Of a stretch of DNA of 64,000 bases, positions 1-12,169 are shown in pieces. The stretch is from contig JAMKCF010000015.1 of assembly GCA_023634235.1 (NCBI GenBank), forward strand, positions 6,549,698 through 6,613,697. The letters run 5' to 3'. The position numbers and the translations under genes are program-made. The stretch's first letter is position 1, and each line of letters begins with the position of its first letter. The notes under the pieces were generated by a model, which was not told the DNA's origin, searched no databases, and saw only the letters and a list, made by a program, of their open reading frames with translations. The DNA is from Pisaster brevispinus (lineage: Eukaryota > Echinodermata > Asteroidea > Forcipulatida > Asteriidae).

Positions 1-140
1 AGGGCAAGCTTCATACCGGAAATGACCAGCAGGTGGGGCTACTCCGAACGCTCCTCAAAAGCATCCCCAATGGGATTTTTGTACACGCAGCTGTCAAAGA
101 AACAAAGACAAAGTAAGGATGCTCAAATCACCCTCAGAAT

Positions 141-170
141 AATACCGGATTTTCACAAGTTTTACACCAT
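141..170. other. 10-bp-phased T tracts (once per unit)
   Basis: TTTT at 150-153 and 160-163 is spaced exactly one helical turn apart, and the pair recurs in nearly every unit. Phased A/T tracts are known to bend DNA, and curvature is common in satellites, where it can help position nucleosomes. Two tracts alone give modest bending. TTTTCTCAAG units keep both tracts. The functional role is inferred. Confidence 0.5.
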
Positions 171-237
171 TAGAACGCCCGTCTCAAAGGCTCTCTCTTC
201 CCTGAGTTTCGTTAAGGTGACAATTTTGTAGGCGGGG

Positions 238-249
238 CCAGCGTCCTGG
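238..249. other. CCAG-CGTC-CTGG dyad (once per unit)
   Basis: A perfect 4 bp arm dyad with a 4 bp spacer. It is broken by GGCGAGCG in the X, Z and D units and by GTCGTGG in the units around 44503-48276. Because whole subfamilies lack it, it is probably not essential. Confidence 0.35.
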
Positions 250-366
250 AAGTAGGGCTGCCCGAAACTCCACTGTAGTACATGCCCACGTCATCGCCAG
301 TGAGAAAAAGCCGGCACAGAAAGGTCCGAAATAAATTCTGCGCTAAGCTTGAGAATAACTCCCGAA

Positions 367-379
367 CTAGGCATGCTAG
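367..379. other. CTAG-GCATG-CTAG dyad (once per unit)
   Basis: Two CTAG arms flank a 5 bp spacer that overlaps the SphI site. The dyad is kept in most units but broken by GCATTCTAG (units 33531, 43603, 46927) and removed by the 91 and 36 bp deletions. The arms are too short for a stable hairpin. It may be a protein site or chance. Confidence 0.4.
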
Positions 380-471
380 AGAGACAAAATTTGTACCTGA
401 CTCTGCCTTGAATATCCCTGCATCCGAAAATCTAACTTTTAGCGTGGCGGAGGGCAAGCTTCATACCGGAA

Positions 472-1371
472 ATGACCAGCAGGTGGGGCTACTCCGAACG
501 CTCCTCAAAAGCATCCCCAATGGGATTTTTGTACACGCAGCTGTCAAAGAAACAAAGACAAAGTAAGGATGCTCAAATCACCCTCAGAATAATACCGGAT
601 TTTCACAAGTTTTACACCATTAGAACGCCCGTCTCAAAGGCTCTCTCTTCCCAGAGTTTCGTTAAGGTGACAATTTTGTAGGCGGGGCCAGCGTCCTGGA
701 AGTAGGGCTGCCCGAAACTCCACTGTAGTACATGCCCACGTCATCGCCAGTGAGAAAAAGCCAGCACAGAAAGGTCCGAAATAAATTCTGCGCTAAGCTT
801 GAGAATAACTCCCGAACTAGGCATGCTAGAGAGACAAAATTTGTACCTGACTCTGCCTTGAATATCCCTGCATCCGAAAATCTAACTTTTAGCGTGGCGG
901 AGGGCAAGCTTCATACCGGAAATGATCAGCAGGTGGGGCTACTCCGAACGCTCCTCAAAAGCATCCCCAATGGGATTTTTGTACACGCAGCTGTCAAAGA
1001 AACAAAGACAAAGTAAGGATGCTCAAATCACCCTCAGAATAATACCGGATTTTCACAAGTTTTACACCATTAGAACGCCCGTCTCAAAGGCTCTCTCTTC
1101 CCAGAGTTTCGTTAAGGTGACAATTTTGTAGGCGGGGCCAGCGTCCTGGAAGTAGGGCTGCCCGAAACTCCACTGTAGTACATGCCCACGTCATCGCCAG
1201 TGAAAAAAAGCCGGCACAGAAAGGTCCGAAATAAATTCTGCGCTAAGCTTGAGAATAACTCCCGAACTAGGCATGCTAGAGAGACAAAATTTGTACCTGA
1301 CTCTGCCTTGAATATCCCTGCATCCGAAAATCTAACTTTTAGCGTGGCGGAGGGCAAGCTTCATACCGGAA
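472..1371. repeat. Two adjacent units sharing a T-to-A variant
   Basis: Both units have CCCAGAGTTTC, near 651 and 1101, where almost all others have CCCTGAGTTTC. Adjacent sharing suggests a single-unit duplication by slippage or unequal exchange. The two copies differ elsewhere: CCAGCAC at 761 in the first, and a TGATCAGC unit start at 922 with TGAAAAAAAG near 1201 around the second. Confidence 0.8.
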
Positions 1372-2433
1372 ATGACCAGCAGGTGGGGCTACTCCGAACG
1401 CTCCTCAAAAGCATCCCCAATGGGATTTTTGTACACGCAGCTGTCAAAGAAACAAAGACAAAGTAAGGATGCTCAAATCACCCTCAGAATAATACCGGAT
1501 TTTCACAAGTTTTACACCATTAGAACGCCCGTCTCAAAGGCTCTCTCTTCCCTGAGTTTCGTTAAGGTGACAATTTTGTAGGCGGGGCCAGCGTCCTGGA
1601 AGTAGGGCTGCCCGAAACTCCACTGTAGTACATGCCCACGTCATCGCCAGTGAGAAAAAGCCGGCACAGAAAGGTCCGAAATAAATTCTGCGCTAAGCTT
1701 GAGAATAACTCCCGAACTAGGCATGCTAGAGAGACAAAATTTGTACCTGACTCTGCCTTGAATATCCCTGCATCCGAAAATCTAACTTTTAGCGTGGCGG
1801 AGGGCAAGCTTCATACCGGAAATGACCAGCAGGTGGGGCTACTCCGAACGCTCCTCAAAAGCATCCCCAATGGGATTTTTGTACACGCAGCTGTCAAAGA
1901 AACAAAGACAAAGTAAGGATGCTCAAATCACCCTCAGAATAATACCGGATTTTCACAAGTTTTACACCATTAGAACGCCCGTCTCAAAGGCTCTCTCTTC
2001 CCTGAGTTTCGTTAAGGTGACAATTTTGTAGGCGGGGCCAGCGTCCTGGAAGTAGGGCTGCCCGAAACTCCACTGTAGTACATGCCCACGTCATCGCCAG
2101 TGAGAAAAAGCCGGCACAGAAAGGTCCGAAATAAATTCTGCGCTAAGCTTGAGAATAACTCCCGAACTAGGCATGCTAGAGAGACAAAATTTGTACCTGA
2201 CTCTGCCTTGAATATCCCTGCATCCGAAAATCTAACTTTTAGCGTGGCGGAGGGCAAGCTTCATACCGGAAATGACCAGCAGGTGGGGCTACTCCGAACG
2301 CTCCTCAAAAGCATCCCCAATGGGATTTTTGTACACGCAGCTGTCAAAGAAACAAAGACAAAGTAAGGATGCTCAAATCACCCTCAGAATAATACCGGAT
2401 TTTCACAAGTTTTACACCATTAGAACGCCCGTC

Positions 2434-2450
2434 TTAAAGGCTCTCTTCCC
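2434..2450. repeat. Unit with 2 bp contraction of a CT run
   Basis: The usual GGCTCTCTCTTCC is shortened to GGCTCTCTTCC, giving a 448 bp spacing between the unit starts 2272 and 2720. Loss of one CT dinucleotide fits replication slippage. The same unit also carries GTCTTAAAGG instead of GTCTCAAAGG and GCTCGAAAC at about 2508. Confidence 0.85.
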
Positions 2451-5400
2451 TGAGTTTCGTTAAGGTGACAATTTTGTAGGCGGGGCCAGCGTCCTGGAAG
2501 TAGGGCTGCTCGAAACTCCACTGTAGTACATGCCCACGTCATCGCCAGTGAGAAAAAGCCGGCACAGAAAGGTCCGAAATAAATTCTGCGCTAAGCTTGA
2601 GAATAACTCCCGAACTAGGCATGCTAGAGAGACAAAATTTGTACCTGACTCTGCCTTGAATATCCCTGCATCCGAAAATCTAACTTTTAGCGTGGCGGAG
2701 GGCAAGCTTCATACCGGAAATGACCAGCAGGTGGGGCTACTCCGAACGCTCCTCAAAAGCATCCCCAATGGGATTTTTGTACACGCAGCTGTCAAAGAAA
2801 CAAAGACAAAGTAAGGATGCTCAAATCACCCTCAGAATAATACCGGATTTTCACAAGTTTTACACCATTAGAACGCCCGTCTCAAAGGCTCTCTCTTCCC
2901 TGAGTTTCGTTAAGGTGACAATTTTGTAGGCGGGGCCAGCGTCCTGGAAGTAGGGCTGCCCGAAACTCCACTGTAGTACATGCCCACGTCATCGCCAGTG
3001 AGAAAAAGCCGGCACAGAAAGGTCCGAAATAAATTCTGCGCTAAGCTTGAGAATAACTCCCGAACTAGGCATGCTAGAGAGACAAAATTTGTACCTGACT
3101 CTGCCTTGAATATCCCTGCATCCGAAAATCTAACTTTTAGCGTGGCGGAGGGCAAGCTTCATACCGGAAATGACCAGCAGGTGGGGCTACTCCGAACGCT
3201 CCTCAAAAGCATCCCCAATGGGATTTTTGTACACGCAGCTGTCAAAGAAACAAAGACAAAGTAAGGATGCTCAAATCACCCTCAGAATAATACCGGATTT
3301 TCACAAGTTTTACACCATTAGAACGCCCGTCTCAAAGGCTCTCTCTTCCCTGAGTTTCGTTAAGGTGACAATTTTGTAGGCGGGGCCAGCGTCCTGGAAG
3401 TAGGGCTGCCCGAAACTCCACTGTAGTACATGCCCACGTCATCGCCAGTGAGAAAAAGCCGGCACAGAAAGGTCCGAAATAAATTCTGCGCTAAGCTTGA
3501 GAATAACTCCCGAACTAGGCATGCTAGAGAGACAAAATTTGTACCTGACTCTGCCTTGAATATCCCTGCATCCGAAAATCTAACTTTTAGCGTGGCGGAG
3601 GGCAAGCTTCATACCGGAAATGACCAGCAGGTGGGGCTACTCCGAACGCTCCTCAAAAGCATCCCCAATGGGATTTTTGTACACGCAGCTGTCAAAGAAA
3701 CAAAGACAAAGTAAGGATGCTCAAATCACCCTCAGAATAATACCGGATTTTCACAAGTTTTACACCATTAGAACGCCCGTCTCAAAGGCTCTCTCTTCCC
3801 TGAGTTTCGTTAAGGTGACAATTTTGTAGGCGGGGCCAGCGTCCTGGAAGTAGGGCTGCCCGAAACTCCACTGTAGTACATGCCCACGTCATCGCCAGTG
3901 AGAAAAAGCCGGCACAGAAAGGTCCGAAATAAATTCTGCGCTAAGCTTGAGAATAACTCCCGAACTAGGCATGCTAGAGAGACAAAATTTGTACCTGACT
4001 CTGCCTTGAATATCCCTGCATCCGAAAATCTAACTTTTAGCGTGGCGGAGGGCAAGCTTCATACCGGAAATGACCAGCAGGTGGGGCTACTCCGAACGCT
4101 CCTCAAAAGCATCCCCAATGGGATTTTTGTACACGCAGCTGTCAAAGAAACAAAGACAAAGTAAGGATGCTCAAATCACCCTCAGAATAATACCGGATTT
4201 TCACAAGTTTTACACCATTAGAACGCCCGTCTCAAAGGCTCTCTCTTCCCTGAGTTTCGTTAAGGTGACAATTTTGTAGGCGGGGCCAGCGTCCTGGAAG
4301 TAGGGCTTCCCGAAACTCCACTGTAGTACATGCCCACGTCATCGCCAGTGAGAAAAAGCCGGCACAGAAAGGTCCGAAATAAATTCTGCGCTAAGCTTGA
4401 GAATAACTCCCGAACTAGGCATGCTAGAGAGACAAAATTTGTACCTGACTCTGCCTTGAATATCCCTGCATCCGAAAATCTAACTTTTAGCGTGGCGGAG
4501 GGCAAGCTTCATACCGGAAATGACCAGCAGGTGGGGCTACTCCGAACGCTCCTCAAAAGCATCCCCAATGGGATTTTTGTACACGCAGCTGTCAAAGAAA
4601 CAAAGACAAAGTAAGGATGCTCAAATCACCCTCAGAATAATACCGGATTTTCACAAGTTTTACACCATTAGAACGCCCGTCTCAAAGGCTCTCTCTTCCC
4701 TGAGTTTCGTTAAGGTGACAATTTTGCAGGCGGGGCCAGCGTCCTGGAAGTAGGGCTGCCCGAAACTCCACTGTAGTACATGCCCACGTCATCGCCAGTG
4801 AGAAAAAGCCGGCACAGAAAGGTCCGAAATAAATTCTGCGCTAAGCTTGAGAATAACTCCCGAACTAGGCATGCTAGAGAGACAAAATTTGTACCTGACT
4901 CTGCCTTGAATATCCCTGCATCCGAAAATCTAACTTTTAGCGTGGCGGAGGGCAAGCTTCATACCGGAAATGACCAGCAGGTGGGGCTACTCCGAACGCT
5001 CCTCAAAAGCATCCCCAATGGGATTTTTGTACACGCAGCTGTCAAAGAAACAAAGACAAAGTAAGGATGCTCAAATCACCCTCAGAATAATACCGGATTT
5101 TCACAAGTTTTACACCATTAGAACGCCCGTCTCAAAGGCTCTCTCTTCTATGAGTTTCGTTAAGGTGACAATTTTGTAGGCGGGGCCAGCGTCCTGGAAG
5201 TAGGGCTGCCCGAAACTCCACTGTAGTACATGCCCACGTCATCGCCAGTGAGAAAAAGCCGGCACAGAAAGGTCCGAAATAAATTCTGCGCTAAGCTTGA
5301 GAATAACTCCCGAACTAGGCATGCTAGAGAGACAAAATTTGTACCTGACTCTGCCTTGAATATCCCTGCATCCGAAAATCTAACTTTTAGCGTGGCGGAG

Positions 5401-8400
5401 GGCAAGCTTCATACCGGAAATGACCAGCAGGTGGGGCTACTCCGAACGCTCCTCAAAAGCATCCCCAATGGGATTTTTGTACACGCAGCTGTCAAAGAAA
5501 CAAAGACAAAGTAAGGATGCTCAAATCATCCTCAGAATAATACCGGATTTTCACAAGTTTTACACCATTAGAACGCCCGTCTCAAAGGCTCTCTCTTCCC
5601 TGAGTTTCGTTAAGGTGACAATTTTGTAGGCGGGGCCAGCGTCCTGGAAGTAGGGCTGCCCGAAACTCCACTGTAGTACATGCCCACGTCATCGCCAGTG
5701 AGAAAAAGCCGGCACAGAAAGGTCCGAAATAAATTCTGCGCTAAGCTTGAGAATAACTCCCGAACTAGGCATGCTAGAGAGACAAAATTTGTACCTGACT
5801 CTGCCTTGAATATCCCTGCATCCGAAAATCTAACTTTTAGCGTGGCGGAGGGCAAGCTTCATACCGGAAATGACCAGCAGGTGGGGCTACTCCGAACGCT
5901 CCTCAAAAGCATCCCCAATGGGATTTTTGTACACGCAGCTGTCAAAGAAACAAAGACAAAGTAAGGATGCTCAAATCACCCTCAGAATAATACCGGATTT
6001 TCACAAGTTTTACACCATTAGAACGCCCGTCTCAAAGGCTCTCTCTTCCCTGAGTTTCGTTAAGGTGACAATTTTGTAGGCGGGGCCAGCGTCCTGGAAG
6101 TAGGGCTGCCCGAAACTCCACTGTAGTACATGCCCACGTCATCGCCAGTGAGAAAAAGCCGGCACAGAAAGGTCCGAAATAAATTCTGCGCTAAGCTTGA
6201 GAATAACTCCCGAACTAGGCATGCTAGAGAGACAAAATTTGTACCTGACTCTGCCTTGAATATCCCTGCATCCGAAAATCTAACTTTTAGCGTGGCGGAG
6301 GGCAAGCTTCATACCGGAAATGACCAGCAGGTGGGGCTACTCCGAACGCTCCTCAAAAGCATCCCCAATGGGATTTTTGTACACGCAGCTGTCAAAGAAA
6401 CAAAGACAAAGTAAGGATGCTCAAATCACCCTCAGAATAATACCGGATTTTCACAAGTTTTACACCATTAGAACGCCCGTCTCAAAGGCTCTCTCTTCCC
6501 TGAGTTTCGTTAAGGTGACAATTTTGTAGGCGGGGCCAGCGTCCTGGAAGTAGGGCTGCCCGAAACTCCACTGTAGTACATGCCCACGTCATCGCCAGTG
6601 AGAAAAAGCCGGCACAGAAAGGTCCGAAATAAATTCTGCGCTAAGCTTGAGAATAACTCCCGAACTAGGCATGCTAGAGAGACAAAATTTGTACCTGACT
6701 CTGCCTTGAATATCCCTGCATCCGAAAATCTAACTTTTAGCGTGGCGGAGGGCAAGCTTCATACCGGAAATGACCAGCAGGTGGGGCTACTCCGAACGCT
6801 CCTCAAAAGCATCCCCAATGGGATTTTTGTACACGCAGCTGTCAAAGAAACAAAGACAAAGTAAGGATGCTCAAATCACCCTCAGAATAATACCGGATTT
6901 TCACAAGTTTTACACCATTAGAACGCCCGTCTCAAAGGCTCTCTCTTCCCTGAGTTTCGTTAAGGTGACAATTTTGTAGGCGGGGCCAGCGTCCTGGAAG
7001 TAGGGCTGCCCGAAACTCCACTGTAGTACATGCCCACGTCATCGCCAGTGAGAAAAAGCCGGCACAGAAAGGTCCGAAATAAATTCTGCGCTAAGCTTGA
7101 GAATAACTCCCGAACTAGGCATGCTAGAGAGACAAAATTTGTACCTGACTCTGCCTTGAATATCCCTGCATCCGAAAATCTAACTTTTAGCGTGGCGGAG
7201 GGCAAGCTTCATACCGGAAATGACCAGCAGGTGGGGCTACTCCGAACGCTCCTCAAAAGCATCCCCAATGGGATTTTTGTACACGCAGCTGTCAAAGAAA
7301 CAAAGACAAATTAAAGATGCTCAAATCACCCTCAGAATAATACCGGATTTTCACAAGTTTTACACCATTAGAACGCCCGTCTCAAAGGCTCTCTCTTCCC
7401 TGAGTTTCGTTAAGGTGACAATTTTGTAGGCGGGGCCAGCGTCCTGGAAGTAGGGCTGCCCGAAACTCCACTGTAGTACATGCCCACGTCATCGCCAGTG
7501 AGAAAAAGCCGGCACAGAAAGGTCCGAAATAAATTCTGCGCTAAGCTTGAGAATAACTCCCGAACTAGGCATGCTAGAGAGACAAAATTTGTACCTGACT
7601 CTGCCTTGAATATCCCTGCATCCGAAAATCTAACTTTTAGCGTGGCGGAGGGCAAGCTTCATACCGGAAATGACCAGCAGGTGGGGCTACTCCGAACGCT
7701 CCTCAAAAGCATCCCCAATGGGATTTTTGTACACGCAGCTGTCAAAGAAACAAAGACAAAGTAAGGATGCTCAAATCACCCTCAGAATAATACCGGATTT
7801 TCACAAGTTTTACACCATTAGAACGCCCGTCTCAAAGGCTCTCTCTTCCCTGAATTTCGTTAAGGTGACAATTTTGTAGGCGGGGCCAGCGTCCTGGAAG
7901 TAGGGCTGCCCGAAACTCCACTGTAGTACATGCCCACGTCATCGCCAGTGAGAAAAAGCCGGCACACAAAGGTCCGAAATAAATTCTGCGCTAAGCTTGA
8001 GAATAACTCCCGAACTAGGCATGCTAGAGAGACAAAATTTGTACCTGACTCTGCCTTGAATATCCCTGCATCCGAAAATCTAACTTTTAGCGTGGCGGAG
8101 GGCAAGCTTCATACCGGAAATGACCAGCAGGTGGGGCTACTCCGAACGCTCCTCAAAAGCATCCCCAATGGGATTTTTGTACACGCAGCTGTCAAAGAAA
8201 CAAAGACAAAGTAAGGATGCTCAAATCACCCTCAGAATAATACCGGATTTTCACAAGTTTTACACCATTAGAACGCCCGTCTCAAAGGCTCTCTCTTCCC
8301 TGAGTTTCGTTAAGGTGACAATTTTGTAGGCGGGGCCAGCGTCCTGGAAGTAGGGCTGCCCGAAACTCCACTGTAGTACATGCCCACGTCATCGCCAGTG

Positions 8401-8569
8401 AGAAAAAGCCGGCACAGAAAGGTCCGAAATAAATTCTGCGCTAAGCTTGAGAATAACTCCCGAACTAGGCATGCTAGAGAGACAAAATTTGTACCTGACT
8501 CTGCCTTGAATATCCCTGCATCCGAAAATCTAACTTTTAGCGTGGCGGAGGGCAAGCTTCATACCGGAA

Positions 8570-11500
8570 ATGACCAGCAGGTGGGGCTACTCCGAACGCT
8601 CCTCAAAAGCATCCCCAATGGGATTTTTGTACACGCAGCTGTCAAAGAAACAAAGACAAAGTAAGGATGCTCAAATCACCCTCAGAATAATACCGGATTT
8701 TCACAAGTTTTACACCATTAGAACGCCCGTCTCAAAGGCTCTCTCTTCCCTGAGTTTCGTTAAGGTGACAATTTTGTAGGCGGGGCCAGCGTCCTGGAAG
8801 TAGGGCTGCCCGAAACTCCACTGTAGTACATGCCCACGTCATCGCCAGTGAGAAAAAGCCGGCACAGAAAGGTCCGAAATAAATTCTGCGCTAAGCTTGA
8901 GAATAACTCCTGAACTAGGCATGCTAGAGAGACAAAATTTGTACCTGACTCTGCCTTGAATATCCCTGCATCCGAAAATTTAACTTTTAGCGTGGCGGAG
9001 GGCAAGCTTCATACCGGAAATGACCAGCAGGTGGGGCTACTCCGAACGCTCCTCAAAAGCATCCCCAATGGGATTTTTGTACACGCAGCTGTCACAGAAA
9101 CAAAGACAAAGTAAGGACGCTCAAATCACCCTCAGAATAATACCGGATTTTCACAAGTTTTACACCATTAGAACGCCCGTCTCAAAGGCTCTCTCTTCCC
9201 TGAGTTTCGTTAAGGTGACAATTTTGTAGGCGGGGCCAGCGTCCTGGAAGTAGGGCTGCCCGAAACTCCACTGTAGTACATGCCCACGTCATCGCCAGTG
9301 AGAAAAAGCCGGCACAGAAAGGTCCGAAATAAATTCTGCGCTAAGCTTGAGAATAACTCCCGAACTAGGCATGCTAGAGAGACAAAATTTGTACCTGACT
9401 CTGCCTTGAATATCCCTGCATCCGAAAATCTAACTTTTAGCGTGGCGGAGGGCAAGCTTCATACCGGAAATGACCAGCAGGTGGGGCTACTCCGAACGCT
9501 CCTCAAAAGCATCCCCAATGGGATTTTTGTACACGCAGCTGTCAAAGAAACAAAGACAAAGTAAGGATGCTCAAATCACCCTCAGAATAATACCGGATTT
9601 TCACAAGTTTTACACCATTAGAGCGCCCGTCTCAAAGGCTCTCTCTTCCCTGAGTTTCGTTAAGGTGACAATTTTGTAGGCGGGGCCAGCGTCCTGGAAG
9701 TAGGGCTGCCCGAAACTCCACTGTAGTACATGCCCACGTCATCGCCAGTGAGAAAAAGCCGGCACAGAAAGGTCCGAAATAAATTCTGCGCTAAGCTTGA
9801 GAATAACTCCTGAACTAGGCATGCTAGAGAGACAAAATTTGTACCTGACTCTGCCTTGAATATCCCTGCATCCGAAAATTTAACTTTTAGCGTGGCGGAG
9901 GGCAAGCTTCATACCGGAAATGACCAGCAGGTGGGGCTACTCCGAACGCTCCTCAAAAGCATCCCCAATGGGATTTTTGTACACGCAGCTGTCAAAGAAA
10001 CAAAGACAAAGTAAGGATGCTCAAATCACCCTCAGAATAATACCGGATTTTCTCAAGTTTTACACCATTAGAACGCCCGTCTCAAAGGCTCTCTCTTCCC
10101 TGAGTTTCGTTAAGGTGACACTTTTGTAGGCGGGGCCAGCGTCCTGGAAGTAGGGCTGCCCGAAACTCCACTGTAGTACATGCCCACGTCATCGCCAGTG
10201 AGAAAAAGCCGGCACAGAAAGGTCCGAAATAAATTCTGCGCTAAGCTTGAGAATAACTCCCGAACTAGGCATGCTAGAGAGACAAAATTTGTACCTGACT
10301 CTGCCTTGAATATCCCTGCATCCGAAAATCTAACTTTTAGCGTGGCGGAGGGCAAGCTTCATACCGGAAATGACCAGCAGGTGGGGCTACTCCGAACGCT
10401 CCTCAAAAGCATCCCCAATGGGATTTTTGTACACGCAGCTGTCAAAGAAACAAAGACAAAGTAAGGATGCTCAAATCACCCTCAGAATAATACCGGATTT
10501 TCACAAGTTTTACACCATTAGAACGCCCGTCTCAAAGGCTCTCTCTTCCCTGAGTTTCGTTAAGGTGACAATTTTGTAGGCGGGGCCAGCGTCCTGGAAG
10601 TAGGGCTGCCCGAAACTCCACTGTAGTACATGCCCACGTCATCGCCAGTGAGAAAAAGCCGGCACAGAAAGGTCCGAAATAAATTCTGCGCTAAGCTTGA
10701 GAATAACTCCCGAACTAGGCATGCTAGAGAGACAAAATTTGTACCTGACTCTGCCTTGAATATCCCTGCATCCGAAAATCTAACTTTTAGCGTGGCGGAG
10801 GGCAAGCTTCATACCGGAAATGACCAGCAGGTGGGGCTACTCCGAACGCTCCTCAAAAGCATCCCCAATGGGATTTTTGTACACGCAGCTGTCAAAGAAA
10901 CAAAGACAAAGTAAGGATGCTCAAATCACCCTCAGAATAATACCGGATTTTCACAAGTTTTACACCATTAGAGCGCCCGTCTCAAAGGCTCTCTCTTCCC
11001 TGAGTTTCGTTAAGGTGACAATTTTGTAGGCGGGGCCAGCGTCCTGGAAGTAGGGCTGCCCGAAACTCCACTGTAGTACATGCCCACGTCATCGCCAGTG
11101 AGAAAAAGCCGGCACAGAAAGGTCCGAAATAAATTCTGCGCTAAGCTTGAGAATAACTCCTGAACTAGGCATGCTAGAGAGACAAAATTTGTACCTGACT
11201 CTGCCTTGAATATCCCTGCATCCGAAAATTTAACTTTTAGCGTGGCGGAGGGCAAGCTTCATACCGGAAATGACCAGCAGGTGGGGCTACTCCGAACGCT
11301 CCTCAAAAGCATCCCCAATGGGATTTTTGTACACGCAGCTGTCAAAGAAACAAAGACAAAGTAAGGATGCTCAAATCACCCTCAGAATAATACCGGATTT
11401 TCACAAGTTTTACACCATTAGAACGCCCGTCTCAAAGGCTCTCTCTTCCCTGAGTTTCGTTAAGGTGACAATTTTGTAGGCGGGGCCAGCGTCCTGGAAG

Positions 11501-12169
11501 TAGGGCTGCCCGAAACTCCACTGTAGTACATGCCCACGTCATCGCCAGTGAGAAAAAGCCGGCACAGAAAGGTCCGAAATAAATTCTGCGCTAAGCTTGA
11601 GAATAACTCCTGAACTAGGCATGCTAGAGAGACAAAATTTGTACCTGACTCTGCCTTGAATATCCCTGCATCCGAAAATTTAACTTTTAGCGTGGCGGAG
11701 GGCAAGCTTCATACCGGAAATGACCAGCAGGTGGGGCTACTCCGAACGCTCCTCAAAAGCATCCCCAATGGGATTTTTGTACACGCAGCTGTCAAAGAAA
11801 CAAAGACAAAGTAAGGATGCTCAAATCACCCTCAGAATAATACCGGATTTTCTCAAGTTTTACACCATTAGAACGCCCGTCTCAAAGGCTCTCTCTTCCC
11901 TGAGTTTCGTTAAGGTGACAATTTTGTAGGCGGGGCCAGCGTCCTGGAAGTAGGGCTGCCCGAAACTCCACTGTAGTACATGCCCACGTCATCGCCAGTG
12001 AGAAAAAGCCGGCACAGAAAGGTCCGAAATAAATTCTGCGCTAAGCTTGAGAATAACTCCCGAACTAGGCATGCTAGAGAGACAAAATTTGTACCTGACT
12101 CTGCCTTGAATATCCCTGCATCCGAAAATCTAACTTTTAGCGTGGCGGAGGGCAAGCTTCATACCGGAA
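8570..12169. repeat. Interleaved subfamily units in the left sector
   Basis: Units starting at 8570, 9470, 10820 and 11270 share two linked changes, CCTGAACTAG (8911, 9811, 11161, 11611) and AAATTTAAC. Units 9470 and 10820 additionally share GAGCGCCC (9623, 10973). Units 9920 and 11720 share TTCTCAAG (10053, 11853). The unit order is therefore R-L-n-R-K-L, where R has both marks, K lacks the GAGCGCCC mark, L has TTCTCAAG and n is normal. The pattern is best explained by duplication of a multi-unit block followed by insertion or conversion of a K unit. The CCTGAACTAG change puts a TGA stop into a chance 94-codon frame, one reason that frame is not called a gene. Confidence 0.85.

Larger units (their letters stand above)
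22..471. repeat. Reference 450 bp unit with internal landmarks
   Basis: This is the first complete unit and serves as the coordinate reference. HindIII sites (AAGCTT) lie at 345-350 and 456-461, so a typical unit yields 111 and 339 bp HindIII fragments. SphI (GCATGC) is at 371-376 and NaeI (GCCGGC) at 310-315, each once per typical unit. CCGG occurs three times per unit. An AATAAA lies at 330-335. T tracts at 150-153 and 160-163 are 10 bp apart. Short dyads lie at 238-249 and 367-379. CCGAA occurs five times. No shorter internal period such as 150 bp is visible, so the unit does not look like a recent trimer. Its 450 bp length is a multiple of three, so reading frames stay in register between units, yet every frame holds stops. 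Confidence 0.97.

Noticed and set aside
208..226. CENP-B-box-like sequence TTTCGTTAAGGTGACAA
   Set aside because: Only the first seven positions fit the known box (YTTCGTT). The central A and the CGGG end are missing. GCCCGTCTCAAAGGC on the other strand also fails at several required positions.
22..231. Recurrent 69-codon forward open reading frame
   Set aside because: It overlaps the 94-codon frame in another frame and is unrelated to any family I know. It is absent or altered in units such as 2272, 13967, 14417 and 20521. Indels and stop-producing changes such as GTCTGAAAGG are tolerated.
282..300. ACGTCA element as a bZIP or CRE-like regulatory site
   Set aside because: A six-base match in a repeat with no gene nearby is not evidence of regulation, and some units carry ACTTCA or ACTTTA instead.
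330..335. AATAAA as a polyadenylation signal
   Set aside because: A single hexamer in an A-rich stretch is expected by chance. No promoter or transcript structure supports it.
320..340. Possible tRNA-type B box at GGTCCGAAAT
   Set aside because: It lacks the conserved GGTTCGANNCC end, and no matching A box or cloverleaf is visible nearby.
212..457. Recurrent 81-codon reverse-strand open reading frame
   Set aside because: It overlaps the forward frames across most of its length, and three overlapping genes in one 450 bp satellite unit is implausible. It is removed or shortened by the 35, 36 and 91 bp deletions without sign of loss of those units.
22..471. Internal 150 bp subrepeat (450 as three times 150)
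   Set aside because: Comparing the thirds of the unit by eye shows only short shared words such as ATACCGGA and CCGAA, with no alignable similarity.
282..566. Recurrent 94-codon forward open reading frame, once per unit
   Set aside because: It recurs only because the unit does. It is cut by a TGA in units 8570, 9470, 10820 and 11270, disrupted by the deletions at 15620, 16935, 18700 and 20010, and its start codon is lost in some units (for example CATACCC in X and F units). The predicted protein is low in recognisable features and has no known domain I can see. There is no sign of coding constraint.
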